From Nostoc sp. 106C (GTDB lineage Bacteria > Cyanobacteriota > Cyanobacteriia > Cyanobacteriales > Nostocaceae): a stretch of 64,000 nucleotides of DNA. Under the pieces are notes generated by a model that made no database searches, was not told the DNA's origin, and saw only the letters and a program-made list of their open reading frames with translations. The DNA lies in NCBI RefSeq assembly GCF_002154725.1, contig NZ_MTAW01000089.1, positions 124,001 through 188,000 on the forward strand, in the 5' to 3' direction. Positions 46,872 to 56,229 of the stretch are shown here, piece after piece. The translations under genes and the position numbers were made by a program. Every line of letters begins with the position of its first letter. Positions within the stretch are counted from its first letter, which is position 1.

Positions 46872-46966
46872 CTTAGATGAACACCGATAAACACAGACAA
46901 ATATCGGTGTTCATCTGTGTTTATCTGTGGTTCAATATCCAAAATATCGACTTATACAAGAGATTT
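46872..46966. mobile_element. MITE-like inverted-repeat element, truncated copy 2
   Basis: atatcggtgttcatctgtgt, then ttatctgtggttc and tatcgacttatacaagaga, match 22300-22360 with a few changes. The left terminal repeat is missing. It contains a perfect agatgaacaccgat/atcggtgttcatct hairpin. Confidence 0.55.
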
Positions 46967-47102
46967 AATACTCGCGAACGAGTCTTTAATACTCGTGAAT
47001 GAGGCTTGGAACTCCGTTAACGAGTCTTTGATACTCGCGAATGAGGCTTGGAACTCCATTAACGAGTCTTTGATACTCGTGAATGAGCCTTTGAGACTTA
47101 GA
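46956..47102. repeat. 21-bp tandem repeat array C (7 units)
   Basis: Units start at 46956, 46977, 46998, 47019, 47040, 47061 and 47082. Two unit types alternate (aacgagtctttgatactcgyg and aatgaggcttggaactccrtt), giving a 42-bp period. Each unit holds a small inverted repeat (gagt...actc). One frame reads NESLILV NEAWNSV repeatedly. It lies directly after the element ending at 46966. Confidence 0.8.
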
Positions 47103-47207
47103 GAAATAATATTATTTCACCCAATCAGGTAAGACGGGTGGATGAAGTCTACTCCCTACTGCCACTTGTAACCTAAAAGAGCAGCTGAATTCCAGGGAGA
47201 ATAACTA

Positions 47208-47420
47208 ATGTTGTCCTTAAAATTCTACGATCGCCTGAAATCCTGGTTCGAGATTCAGCCTAAGTCTGACAAGCAATCTGATGTTGCAGTTAACCAAAAA
47301 CAACCTGACATTCAAGTAGAATCAGAGAATCAGGCGAGACGCCGAACGGCTTTACAAGTAGAAGAAGATTTGCGGCGTATTCGAGATCAATCATATCTCT
47401 TACGACCCAATGTCTTTTAA
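47208..47420 (+). CDS. Small hypothetical protein (70 aa)
   Basis: Start ATG 47208 with a cagggagaat site. The product is hydrophilic and highly charged, with a polar middle (QPKSDKQSDVAVNQKQPD) and a C-terminal helix RRRTALQVEEDLRRIRDQSYLLRPNVF. There is no cysteine and no membrane segment. Its stop overlaps the stop of the convergent response regulator by 4 nt. Family unknown; regular codon use and the good ribosome-binding site make it likely real. Confidence 0.55.
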   Translation: MLSLKFYDRLKSWFEIQPKSDKQSDVAVNQKQPDIQVESENQARRRTALQVEEDLRRIRDQSYLLRPNVF

Positions 47421-48100
47421 ACTAATCCCGAACGCAATGCGACGACTGCTGCTTGCACGCGATCATCCACTGCTAATTTATTCATAATCCCCCGTACGTG
47501 AGTTTTCACAGTATTGGGACTGAGATAGAGTTTTTCGGCAATCTCTGGGTTGCTTAACCCGTCTACCATCAGTTTCAATACTTCTAACTCACGCTGCGAA
47601 AGATTAGCAGTGTTTCCCTTGGCTGTGGGGGTTCGGAGATTTTCAATTACTCGCCGCGCAATTTGGGGATCGAGATAAGTTGCACCATCAACTGCGGCAG
47701 CGATCGCGCTCAAAAGTCGCTCTACACTAGCACCTTTGATACAATAGGCATCTGCACCGCTAGACAAGGCCGCAATAATTTCTGTCTCCGTTTGGTGAGA
47801 TGTCAGCATCACTACATGAGTTTCTGGTAATGCGGCTTTAATTTGCTGTGTCGCTGCAATTCCATCGAGTCGCGGTAACCCGATATCCATCACTACCAAA
47901 TCAGGTTTGAGTTGGAGTGCTGCTTGCACACCCAAATAGCCATCTTCCGCTTGTCCGACAATTTCCAACTGGGGATGAACCATTAATGATTGTTCAAGTC
48001 CCAGTTGCATCATCGGATCGTCTTCAACAATTAATACCCGCAACGGCGGCGCATCTGTTGGCAGATTTAAGAAGGAGCCAGTATCTGGAGACATTCTCAA
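47417..48100 (-). CDS. NarL/LuxR-type response regulator
   Basis: 227 residues. The receiver domain runs about 20-135 (VLIVEDD; D72 phospho-acceptor in VVMDIGLP; MLTSHQ switch; YCIKGAS lysine). The C-terminal LuxR helix-turn-helix is at about 165-225 (LSQRELEVLKLMVDGLSNPEIAEKLYLSPNTVKTHV, unbroken). It is a two-component output regulator acting on DNA; no cognate histidine kinase is adjacent. The first 15 residues are a variable extension, so the ATG at 48094 is also possible. Confidence 0.9.
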   Translation of the reverse strand: MRMSPDTGSFLNLPTDAPPLRVLIVEDDPMMQLGLEQSLMVHPQLEIVGQAEDGYLGVQAALQLKPDLVVMDIGLPRLDGIAATQQIKAALPETHVVMLTSHQTETEIIAALSSGADAYCIKGASVERLLSAIAAAVDGATYLDPQIARRVIENLRTPTAKGNTANLSQRELEVLKLMVDGLSNPEIAEKLYLSPNTVKTHVRGIMNKLAVDDRVQAAVVALRSGLV

Positions 48101-48149
48101 TTGGTTAGTATTTATCTGTTATCAATTAGGGGTCATTAGTCACTTGTTT

Positions 48150-48177
48150 TTTGTCCTTTGTCTTTTGTTCTTTGTTG
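48150..48177. repeat. Heptanucleotide tandem repeat
   Basis: Units tttgtcc, tttgtct, tttgttc, tttgttg. Confidence 0.6.
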
Positions 48178-48191
48178 TTTATCTGATAGTC

Positions 48192-48247
48192 AATGACTAA
48201 TGACTAACGACCAATGACTAACGACCAATGACTAATGACCAATGACC
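48192..48247. repeat. Heptanucleotide tandem repeat (8 units)
   Basis: Eight units of aaygacy (aatgact, aatgact, aacgacc, aatgact, aacgacc, aatgact, aatgacc, aatgacc) just after the era stop. Typical STRR of filamentous cyanobacteria. Confidence 0.8.
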
Positions 48248-48254
48248 AAGTTTA

Positions 48255-49229
48255 CTATTCTTCTACGCGATATCCTAACTCTGCTAAACTAACGCGAGAC
48301 TGACGCCATTTTGGCTGGACTTTGACGAACAATTCTAGGTAGACTTTGCCAGAAATCAGCTTTTGAATTTGTTCGCGAGCTTCACTACCAATGGCTTTGA
48401 GCATTGAACCACCTTTGCCAATGAGAATTCCTTTTTGGGAATCTCGCTCGACGTTGATGGTGGCGAGTACGCGAGTAATACTTGGAGTTTCTTCGACCAT
48501 GTCAATCGCGATCGCAACCGAATGGGGAACTTCTTCGCGAGTTAACAGTAAAATCTGTTCGCGAATTAATTCGCCCATAATAAAGCGTTCTGGTTGGTCA
48601 GTTACCAAGTCAGGCGGATAGTAAAATGGTCCGGTCTCTAAATCTTCAATTAATAACTTTTGCAGTTCTGGCAATCCCACACCAGTCTTGGCAGAAAATT
48701 TTACTGTTTGCCATTGGTGTGACTTAGCTAACTGTGTATAACTGTCATCTATCAATTGGGAGTCTGTGGGTTGTTGATCGATTTTGTTCACTCCCAAAAT
48801 CACTGGCGTTTGACTACGACTCAGTAACTCAGCAATAAAGCGATCGCCTGCACCACAAGCCACCGTTCCATCTACCACAAATAGCACTACATCCACTGAC
48901 TCAATGGCTATTTTGGCATTTTGCACCAGTACCTCTCCCAATTGATGATGAGGTTTATGAATTCCTGGTGTATCAACAAAAATTAGCTGCGCTTCTGGCG
49001 TAGTTAAAATACCTCTTAAACGGTTCCGTGTAGTTTGCGCTACAGGAGACGTAATTGCAACTTTTTGTCCTACTAATTGATTCATTAAAGTAGATTTACC
49101 GACATTAGGGCGACCGATAATGCCGATGAAACCCGACTTAAATTCAGGAGGAGCCTGGGGAATCGATACTTCTCCTGAAAAAGAGAAGATGTGATTATCA
49201 ATACTAGTCACCTTTAGCTCCACCGTCAT
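48255..49229 (-). CDS. era: GTPase Era
   Basis: A 324-residue ribosome-assembly GTPase that binds the 3' end of 16S rRNA. G1 is GRPNVGKS (40-47), G3 is DTPG, and G4 is NKID. The C-terminal KH domain has the GILIGKGGSMLKAIG loop. The N-terminal extension of about 30 residues before the G domain is longer than in E. coli; a later start is possible, but no internal Met lies before the G1 motif, so the ATG at 49229 is kept. Confidence 0.95.
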   Translation of the reverse strand: MTVELKVTSIDNHIFSFSGEVSIPQAPPEFKSGFIGIIGRPNVGKSTLMNQLVGQKVAITSPVAQTTRNRLRGILTTPEAQLIFVDTPGIHKPHHQLGEVLVQNAKIAIESVDVVLFVVDGTVACGAGDRFIAELLSRSQTPVILGVNKIDQQPTDSQLIDDSYTQLAKSHQWQTVKFSAKTGVGLPELQKLLIEDLETGPFYYPPDLVTDQPERFIMGELIREQILLLTREEVPHSVAIAIDMVEETPSITRVLATINVERDSQKGILIGKGGSMLKAIGSEAREQIQKLISGKVYLELFVKVQPKWRQSRVSLAELGYRVEE

Positions 49230-49569
49230 ATTTTATAGTTGGGATAAGTTGTTTTTTTTCTTAGACAAGTAATAAACATAAGATCACCCTGGCATTTTTT
49301 AGGGATTGCCTCTGCTTAAGTTTAATCTACTACTAAATATATTGTGTTCCAATATCAAAAAAAGAGATGGGAGTATACAAACTCACGGAATTTTTCTATC
49401 TTATAGGGTATTGATCTAACGAGAATGGTGTGCTGTAATTGTATTTCATTGTGCTAAGTAGAAGGCAGTAGGTAAAAAGCTGTTTCTGTCTGCCGTCCAT
49501 AAATCGGTATTTTATGTTTAATTATGTCCACCTACTTATCAATACTGATAATAGAGAAGTCAGCAGAAA
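49230..49569. other. Intergenic region, about 340 bp
   Basis: No gene seen; AT-rich. It is upstream of era and downstream of the broken M14 gene, so it should contain the era promoter. Confidence 0.4.
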
Positions 49570-50700
49570 CTACTGAATAATTCCTAGTACAAATTCGCCT
49601 TGATTCACAGCTTGATTAGTCGAAATGTCATATACCAATCCATTATGTTCAGCACAGATATCAATCACCTGAGGTAATTGACTTTCTTTGTTGAAACTAA
49701 GAATTTGATAAAGTCTGTCTTTAACCTTGACTTTACTACCCAAATCGACTCGGGATTGAATCATGCCACCTGCGATCGCATAATATTTTATGACTTTACT
49801 TTTAGCTGAAAAAGTCATTGTACAATCTGTAGTTTGTGCTACAGGAAAGCCAGGGATTTGCAACACACTTTTTTGTGCTAAATAATTTTTTATACCTAAA
49901 ATACCTTTGCTAACTGAATCAGGATTCATCTGCATTCCTGCACCAAGTTCGAGTGTCTAAGCTTCGACATCAAATCTAATGTTTCTACCAAGCTGTTGAA
50001 AACAAGCTTCTAATGCTAACCAAGGTTTGATAAATGCCTCATCAAAAGCGTCACCATCATATGGATTTAGTAAAATTCCATAATCAAGGAGGAAGTATTT
50101 TGCACTTTCTTCTCGATTTCGGAAGTAATAAAGATAGTTGATTGCTTGATAGATCGAACTGTGTAAGTCAATCAAATAGTCTGCATCTAAACTGAGAGAT
50201 TGTAGTTGGTAGCTAAATTTCTCAGTATAAGGTAGACCAGCAGAGGAATTAATTTTTTCTAAAATTTTGGCAAATTTTTGTTTAATTGTAGTTAGATAAT
50301 TTTGTCGGACGACCTCTCTATCAATATGAAGTTGAGATTTAGTAAAAGCTACTAAATCATCAGCTTCTTTCTCGTAGTCCCAAAAGATCCGATTCCAATC
50401 TTTAGCTTCGTAAACACAGTATCTACCAGCAGAAAAATGGTGAGCACGTTCATTTGCTCCCATCGGATTACAAACAGGAATCAACCAAATTTCTCCAACT
50501 AAATTTGTATCATTTAGTGATAGGAAAAACTCAATGAGTTGATGAATAACTGCATTACCAGCTATTTCCGCGCCGTGTAAGTTAGATTGAACGTAAACTT
50601 TTTTACCAAGATGAGCACCGATAAATTTGTAGACTTGTAGAGATAGGCGATCGCCTGAAGCCATTTGACGCAAGAAAATCGTTTCAATAACTGGCAACAT
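49570..50700 (-). pseudogene. Succinylglutamate desuccinylase/aspartoacylase-like gene (M14 family) interrupted by one in-frame TAG
   Basis: The frame from the ATG at 50700 runs 247 codons and stops at TAG (49957-49959). Reading continues in the same frame without any shift: seven codons (TLELGAG) lead into MQMNPDSVSKGILGIKNYL and on to a stop at 49570. The first part holds the zinc ligands HGAE (NLHGAEIAGN) and DLHSS. The conserved catalytic-type Glu, in the family motif (T/I)ELG, lies just after the stop; the C-terminal beta domain is also behind it. So the truncated first product should be inactive. This is either a recent nonsense mutation (for example TGG to TAG), readthrough, or a sequencing error. 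Confidence 0.8.
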
Positions 50701-50873
50701 AGAAGAATTCCATGATAATTATGGTTTACAGCAGTTTTCCTTGATTGAGACCACACTCTTGCGTGCTTCATCTGATGCTTTTAAGCTTGTAGTCTACTCA
50801 AGTGAAGACCGCTGTAAATACATAAAACCCACATTTTGCCGAGCATTCTAGCGATCGCGAACAATTGAATTGA

Positions 50874-51770
50874 TTAATCCAGCAAAGGTAAAAACTGTCG
50901 AATTAAGCCAATTGTTACTGCTGGTAGTTCTAACTGTGGTGTTAATCCCACATCTTCTAAATGTTGAAAAACTCTGATCGCTTGGGGATTGAGATCGGCT
51001 AGGCGGCGACCAATTTCTGGCCCAGTAAATTGCGACTTTTGTCCCCAAATAATAGCGGTGGGAGTGGTCAATTGCTGAATATACAAAGATAAATCAAAGC
51101 ACAAATCGCCGCGGACAAAAGACAGCGCGGTGTATTCAGCATTCGGCTGTTGTGCAGATTCCAAATAGGCATCGACAATTTCTTGGTAAACTCGGTTTGG
51201 TTGGGCAAATTGTCGTTGCTCTAAGAAGGTGCGAATACCGTTATCGGTAGCTACTCCCGTGCTGTACAACAAGCGATCCACAATCGGAACACTGGCTAAC
51301 TGAGCAAAAAAGCTGCGAGAGTAGTCTTCACCAAAATCAGAAAGTCCAGCGGGAGTAGTGAGAATCAGAGATTTGAATAAATCCGGATGAGCGATCGCTA
51401 CGCGAATTGTCATCGCTGCGGTTAGAGAAGAAGCAACAACTGTTACAGGCGCTATACAGGTTTGCTGCAAAAACTCCTGAATCGTTGTCAAATAATCGTC
51501 AATTTTATAATGACGTCCTAGATGCTCAGATCTACCCCAACCTAATAAGTCTGGTGCAATAATGCGATAGTCGCTGGCAAAGGCGGGATAAACTTTAGAC
51601 CATTCATAAGCAGAAGAACCACCACCAAATCCGTGTAGAAACACCAAAGTTTTTCGTTCGCCTTGTGTGGTTACATCGTGCTGCCAAAGTGAACCAGTGT
51701 TCGTGTAGTATACTATTCTTCCCAGCGAGGTAATTACCGAGCGTTGCTCAAATCCTAGTGGTTGAAACAT
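50874..51770 (-). CDS. Alpha/beta hydrolase
   Basis: A 298-residue alpha/beta-hydrolase fold protein. The oxyanion-side motif is FLHGFGGGSSAYEW, the APDLLGWGRS turn follows, the nucleophile elbow is VASSLTAA (Ser in an atypical SxSxxxA context instead of GxSxG), and a terminal Asp/His region follows (IIWGQKS; the final His is less obvious). The degenerate elbow resembles cyanobacterial/plant alpha/beta hydrolases of unknown substrate. Start ATG 51770. It is monocistronic and divergent from the gene at 52319. Confidence 0.75.
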   Translation of the reverse strand: MFQPLGFEQRSVITSLGRIVYYTNTGSLWQHDVTTQGERKTLVFLHGFGGGSSAYEWSKVYPAFASDYRIIAPDLLGWGRSEHLGRHYKIDDYLTTIQEFLQQTCIAPVTVVASSLTAAMTIRVAIAHPDLFKSLILTTPAGLSDFGEDYSRSFFAQLASVPIVDRLLYSTGVATDNGIRTFLEQRQFAQPNRVYQEIVDAYLESAQQPNAEYTALSFVRGDLCFDLSLYIQQLTTPTAIIWGQKSQFTGPEIGRRLADLNPQAIRVFQHLEDVGLTPQLELPAVTIGLIRQFLPLLD

Positions 51771-52318
51771 AGGTATTTTTTAGTCACTGTTGTGGTTGCT
51801 TGGCATAGGTAATCCTTAAGTCAATCCTAAGTATTTATACTAAATTGCGTTTAGAAATAGCATCTAGAAATCGACAGGAGAAATTGAAATTCATCTGTTC
51901 TTCTCTTCTCGCTCCCCTTGGCGCAGCTTGGTATAATCTGTAGGCTTTAAACTCTCCACTATTATCGGTGAATCTATCATTCTTAGACTTCTCACCAACG
52001 TCAGATTAAGTAGATGTAAAATTACTGGATTATCTGTGAAGATATTGTGATCTTTTTGCTACACATACTAGGTGGCGTTGCTTGTATTTCCCGCCCCATG
52101 AGGATTTAAGTAGGTAGCCTGGATAACTGGGTTATTAATTCTGGCATGGTTTTGTATGGTAATCTATCAGAAAGATTACGGATAATTTTGAGACTTAAAG
52201 TTATAGGCAGAACGCTGGGTAAAAACAGCGATTAATTCTCTAGCAGCCCACAGAAAAAATAATTTTTGATGGAATTATTAAATTGATTATTCTATAGGAA
52301 ATTTTAAGGCGGAGTGTC
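51771..52318. other. Divergent intergenic region, about 0.55 kb
   Basis: No gene and no strong structure recognised. It should hold promoters for both flanking genes. Confidence 0.4.
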
Positions 52319-52912
52319 ATGGTCAAGGAGGCTATTCTTAAAACAGATAAAATACTAAGGTTTGAAGATGCTGGATTTGGGTTGGACGACTGTAATATCC
52401 ACAACCAAGCTATAGCTTCAGAGTGGCAAGGTCAGGTGAACGATGTAAAAGATGCATCTGATACAACCCAAGAAAATACACCTTCTTGTATCTCTTTGAA
52501 CTTTGATGATTTGAAATGTTTTGAAGCTGTAGAGCACCAGTATGAAAGCTGGGGTGTCATTTTTCATAATTCTCTAGCAATCCAACCATCAAATCCGGCT
52601 TTTCCTACTCACTCAGGATTGACAGTGTTGATGGGATCGCCTAAGAGTGGATTGTTAGAAGTTAGTTTTTTGAAACCAGTTAACTGGGTTAGTGCCTTAG
52701 TCACAAGTTCACAGCGGCTAGTACTTACAGCTTACGATCGCGATCGCAAACTAGTAGCCCAAACAGTACTACCAGGCTCAAATCTTGCCAATTCTGACTC
52801 CCCCATACCCCCCAATACTCTATTATCTATAGCCGCGAATGATATTCATTCGGTGACCTTCAGTGCTTTTGATGGTCAATTTACCCTTGATAACTTTCGT
52901 TTTTGTTTTTAG
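52319..52912 (+). CDS. Hypothetical beta-sandwich-like protein
   Basis: 197 residues from the ATG at 52319 (ggcggag site). The N-terminal 60 residues look disordered. The remainder alternates short beta-strand patterns: ISLNFDDLKCFEAVEHQY, GVIFHNSLAI, LEVSFLKPVNWVSALV, RLVLTAYDRDRKLV, and finally SVTFSAFDGQFTLDNFRF. The 'FDDL ... GV.F ... LDN(F/I)' framework is that of carbohydrate-binding-like beta-sandwich domains frequent in cyanobacterial and PEP-CTERM proteins. No signal peptide or PEP-CTERM anchor is present. Function unknown. Confidence 0.6.
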   Translation: MVKEAILKTDKILRFEDAGFGLDDCNIHNQAIASEWQGQVNDVKDASDTTQENTPSCISLNFDDLKCFEAVEHQYESWGVIFHNSLAIQPSNPAFPTHSGLTVLMGSPKSGLLEVSFLKPVNWVSALVTSSQRLVLTAYDRDRKLVAQTVLPGSNLANSDSPIPPNTLLSIAANDIHSVTFSAFDGQFTLDNFRFCF

Positions 52913-53187
52913 CTAAATTACTCTGCCTTAACCCAGCCTAAGTATTCTGAATAAGGTATTATTGATTCTCGATGACAGCTTGAGGTAATGGTAAAAGATG
53001 AAATATGAAATTTCAGTCTTTATCTGAGTCTTTGGCGACTTATATTGCTGGCAGATCTACGCCTACGTGCGTCACCAGCCGGAAACTTAGCTAATGGCTA
53101 TGTCAGCAAAAAATGGGTGCTTCATCCTTTCCTTATATATAGTAAAACTTATAAACTAACAATCTTGTAATCTAGTAGGTAAACACC

Positions 53188-53955
53188 GTGACACAGGCTT
53201 TGTCTTCGTGGCAGCAATTAATTAACCAGCTTTCCAACTGGTCGCTTCCAGATCTTAAGACAGGAGCCTCAAAGCAGCGAAATTTCAAGCGTTTCTCTGG
53301 GCCAGGAGGCATTCTTGGTTTCCTGACAATTATCGTTGCTATGCTGTTGTGGAACTGGAAACTTCTGTTGGCACTGCTCATCGGCGTTGGGGTAATGTTA
53401 TCAGTTTACTCAATGCAGAAGTGGGACTGGCAACAACGCTGGTCCAAAATGCAGAGATTTTTCAACGGTCCCAACCGTCGGTTAGTCTTGGCAGTTAGTA
53501 CTGGTGGTATTGCCACTTTTACCACTTACATCGCAGCCGCAATCTGGTTTGACTCCAACAGTCCTTGGATTGCTACTGGTGTTATTGTCCAAGGTTTGGG
53601 AACGGTATTAACTTTAATTTTGTTGGTCTGCCAAATCGTCAATTTTTATGGAATTCGCGAAGAAGACCACCTCGAGCGCTTGTTGGGCAACTTAACCGAA
53701 TCAGACCCCTTAAAGCGTTTGATTGCTGTGCGACAACTAACTAAATTGATCGGTCGCAAACGGGTTGATGCTTCGGTGCAGCAAAATGTTATCGAATGCT
53801 TGCAACTGTTACTCACTCAGGAAGAGGAAGCCGTAGTTCGGGAAGCAGCTTTTGAAAGTTTGCAAACCTTAGATAGCTCGCAAATACCACCGTCCACCAC
53901 AGCAGGTATTTTTATACCTGTATCTACAAAACTCAAAAGTCGAATTCCTTCTTAA
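53188..53955 (+). CDS. Conserved membrane protein with C-terminal armadillo/HEAT-like segment
   Basis: 255 residues from GTG at 53188. Two hydrophobic regions (about residues 41-70 and 91-160) give around four transmembrane segments. The C-terminal part after IREEDHLERLL consists of amphipathic helices (DPLKRLIAVRQLTKLIGRKR, EEEAVVREAAFESLQTL) of HEAT/armadillo type. The combination is recognisable as a cyanobacteria-conserved family without assigned function. It is convergent with the LarA-like gene, 4 nt between stops. Confidence 0.65.
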   Translation: MTQALSSWQQLINQLSNWSLPDLKTGASKQRNFKRFSGPGGILGFLTIIVAMLLWNWKLLLALLIGVGVMLSVYSMQKWDWQQRWSKMQRFFNGPNRRLVLAVSTGGIATFTTYIAAAIWFDSNSPWIATGVIVQGLGTVLTLILLVCQIVNFYGIREEDHLERLLGNLTESDPLKRLIAVRQLTKLIGRKRVDASVQQNVIECLQLLLTQEEEAVVREAAFESLQTLDSSQIPPSTTAGIFIPVSTKLKSRIPS

Positions 53956-53959
53956 AAAT

Positions 53960-55222
53960 TTACTTTAAACGGTATAGGATTTCACCTGCTTTTGGTACAA
54001 GCAAAATGCCTTCATCCTCCCGGTTAGCCCATTCTGCTGGTTTAATGGTAGCCGGATCACGATAGCTTAAGTTATGAGCAGCACAGCGTTTAGGAGAAAT
54101 ACCAGTCGCTAGAGTCACCCGAATCCGTGCTTGTTCCCCATTTATAGGCTCAAAAGTGCCCATACCTTTCAAGTGGGTACTATGGGCTAGCACTCCCGCA
54201 GGATAACCTTGAAATTTATCCCACTGTTTAAGAAAGTAATCTCGCACATGATAACCAACTTGGGCTAGTATTTCACCGTGTGTATAGCTAAACTCCGTAA
54301 TGTGAGGCGCATAGATAATTACCTCACCACCATCGGCTACTACTGGCTCTAGCTTGTACATTCCTTTAGCCGCAGTCCAAATGTCATCATACATTTCGGG
54401 CATTACCGAAAGCACTTGTTGAAAAGGCCGATCTACATATTTAATATGCACTTTAGCTGATAATTTCGCAGCGTCTTCCCAAGCTGCTTCTGGTTTATCT
54501 ATATAAAGTCCCGCTAACTGATTTGTTCCTGGTGCGACTACCATCGCTAGACACAACTTGGGAGTAGGAATTAGGCTAGCAGCGCGGTTAATTAAGCGGC
54601 GAACTGGCGTGATTCCTGGTGTACCAATAATTTCGTAACAGGTAATTAAAGCACCTAACCAGTGCGATAGATTAATTACTTCCTGACCGCTAATACCGGG
54701 GAAAAAATATTTATTTCCACCAGAGAAACCGACAACTTCGTGGGGAAAAACTGGGCCGCAAATAATTATTAAATCGTATTCATTTACCAGCTTATTAACA
54801 CGCACATCAACTTCTTGATGCAGCATTCCCCCGCTAATTTCTGCTATCTCATCTGCGGAAATTACGCCACAAGAAATAAAGGTATCTGGTAGATGCCAAA
54901 GGTGGTTAAAAATTTGCACATTTTTAAATGTAGTCTCTCGCTCTTCTGGAGTTAATCCAACTAAGCGATTAATTTGTGATTCACTCATCGGATTATGTGT
55001 ACCCAGAGCGATTAAAAAATCAAGTGCAGCTACCCTCTTACTCAACTCTTGATGGAGCAATCGAAACATTTGCGGAATGGGAGCAGTGCGGGTTCCATCG
55101 GGAATTAATACGAGGATGCGCTGTCCATTGAACTGAGGATCTGCTAAAGCTTGATGAACTAGTTCGGACACTTGTTCATCCGAAAGTGCTGCGTTATCTA
55201 CGGCTAGTGAATACATTCTCAA
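53960..55222 (-). CDS. LarA-family nickel-pincer hydroxyacid racemase/epimerase; candidate D-gluconate/D-mannonate 2-epimerase
   Basis: A 420-residue cytosolic enzyme of the lactate racemase (LarA, DUF2088) superfamily. The nickel-pincer residues are present: PDGTRTAP at 41-48; H76 in GTHNPM; H161 and K171 in PHEVVGFSGGNKYFFPG; H187 in LSHW. The spacing H-10-K-16-H equals that in Lactiplantibacillus LarA (H174, K184, H200, from memory). Known: LarA homologues act on several 2-hydroxyacids, and a D-gluconate 2-epimerase has been described among them. Context decides the guess here: it overlaps the UxuB-type SDR by ATGA and lies with uxaC and gluconokinase. larB, larC and larE, needed for the cofactor, are not in this window. 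Confidence 0.75.
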   Translation of the reverse strand: MRMYSLAVDNAALSDEQVSELVHQALADPQFNGQRILVLIPDGTRTAPIPQMFRLLHQELSKRVAALDFLIALGTHNPMSESQINRLVGLTPEERETTFKNVQIFNHLWHLPDTFISCGVISADEIAEISGGMLHQEVDVRVNKLVNEYDLIIICGPVFPHEVVGFSGGNKYFFPGISGQEVINLSHWLGALITCYEIIGTPGITPVRRLINRAASLIPTPKLCLAMVVAPGTNQLAGLYIDKPEAAWEDAAKLSAKVHIKYVDRPFQQVLSVMPEMYDDIWTAAKGMYKLEPVVADGGEVIIYAPHITEFSYTHGEILAQVGYHVRDYFLKQWDKFQGYPAGVLAHSTHLKGMGTFEPINGEQARIRVTLATGISPKRCAAHNLSYRDPATIKPAEWANREDEGILLVPKAGEILYRLK

Positions 55223-56073
55223 ACTCCACTGTAGATACTAAAGCCACCGTCTATAGGTACCACTACCCCGTTGATAAAACTAGAACCAGAACTGCACAAC
55301 CAAATCAAAGTGCTGAGTAATTCCTCCGGTTCGCCAAAACGTCCAGCGGGGGTGTGGTCAATAATTTTTTGTCCGCGATCGCTTAAACTACCATCAGGAT
55401 TTAACAGTAAATCTCGATTTTGCTCCCCAATAAAAAAACCTGGGGCGATCGCATTAACTCGCAGTCCGGCTCCATACTTTTGGGCGAGTTCTACAGCTAG
55501 CCAACGAGTAAAGTTATCGATCGCCGCTTTCGCAGCTGAGTAGCCAACCACTCGGCTGATGACACGGATAGCAGACATCGAAGAAATATTAACAATACAA
55601 CCTTGGGGTTGATTTCTTTCAACCATTGCTTGACCAAAAACTTGGCTGGGTAGTAGAGTCCCGACCAGATTTAGATCAACCACTTGCGCAAAAGCTGCGT
55701 GTGGCATATCAAAAAAAGTCGCATCAGGAGTAATTGTGGCAGCCGGAATATTGCCACCAGCGGCGTTTATCAGGATATCTATCTGACCCCAATGGTTTAA
55801 AATAGTGTCTCTGGCTATTTCTAATTGAGAGCGATCGCTAACATCTGCCAGCACAGCCGTACTTTCTCCACCGTTGGCAGTAATATCAGATACTACCGCT
55901 TCTGCCCGTCTTTCATTGCGACCGAGAACAGCTACTCGCGCTCCAGCATAGGCTAGACCCCGTGCCATAGCCCCACCAAGCACACCAGAACCACCTGTAA
56001 CTACTGCTACCTGGTCTTTGAGGCTAAAAAGTTTATGTAAAACTAGATCTGGTTTATTCAGTAAGTCTGTCAT
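55219..56073 (-). CDS. uxuB: Fructuronate reductase (D-mannonate oxidoreductase), SDR-type UxuB
   Basis: A 284-residue classical SDR. Cofactor loop TGGSGVLGG (26-34), INAAGGN (102-108), catalytic S164/S165, Y178 and K182 (GYSAAKAAIDN). Subfamily-specific stretches recall Bacillus UxuB/YjmF: FLNLVGTLLPSQVFG-like (residues about 133-148), IAPGFFIGEQNR, HTPAGRFGEPEEL, and the ending DGGFSIYSGV. It would interconvert D-fructuronate and D-mannonate with NADH. It overlaps the LarA-family gene by 4 nt and follows uxaC by 156 nt, so the three probably form one transcript. Confidence 0.8.
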   Translation of the reverse strand: MTDLLNKPDLVLHKLFSLKDQVAVVTGGSGVLGGAMARGLAYAGARVAVLGRNERRAEAVVSDITANGGESTAVLADVSDRSQLEIARDTILNHWGQIDILINAAGGNIPAATITPDATFFDMPHAAFAQVVDLNLVGTLLPSQVFGQAMVERNQPQGCIVNISSMSAIRVISRVVGYSAAKAAIDNFTRWLAVELAQKYGAGLRVNAIAPGFFIGEQNRDLLLNPDGSLSDRGQKIIDHTPAGRFGEPEELLSTLIWLCSSGSSFINGVVVPIDGGFSIYSGV

Positions 56074-56229
56074 TGATAGTTCCTTTGGGACTGACGCAAA
56101 AACTCTCTCAAACTCTTTCTTCGCGTTCTTCGCATCTTTGCGGTTCGTTTTTCTTTATCTCGCGCATAGACGCGGAGCGGCTTCTCGAAGAGTAGGCGCA
56201 AAGGCGCAAAGAAGAACGCAAGAGTACAA

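Noticed and set aside
46917-47132. 71-codon frame across repeat array C as a protein gene
   Set aside because: It has no ribosome-binding site and its coding look comes only from the 21-bp periodicity; kept as a repeat.
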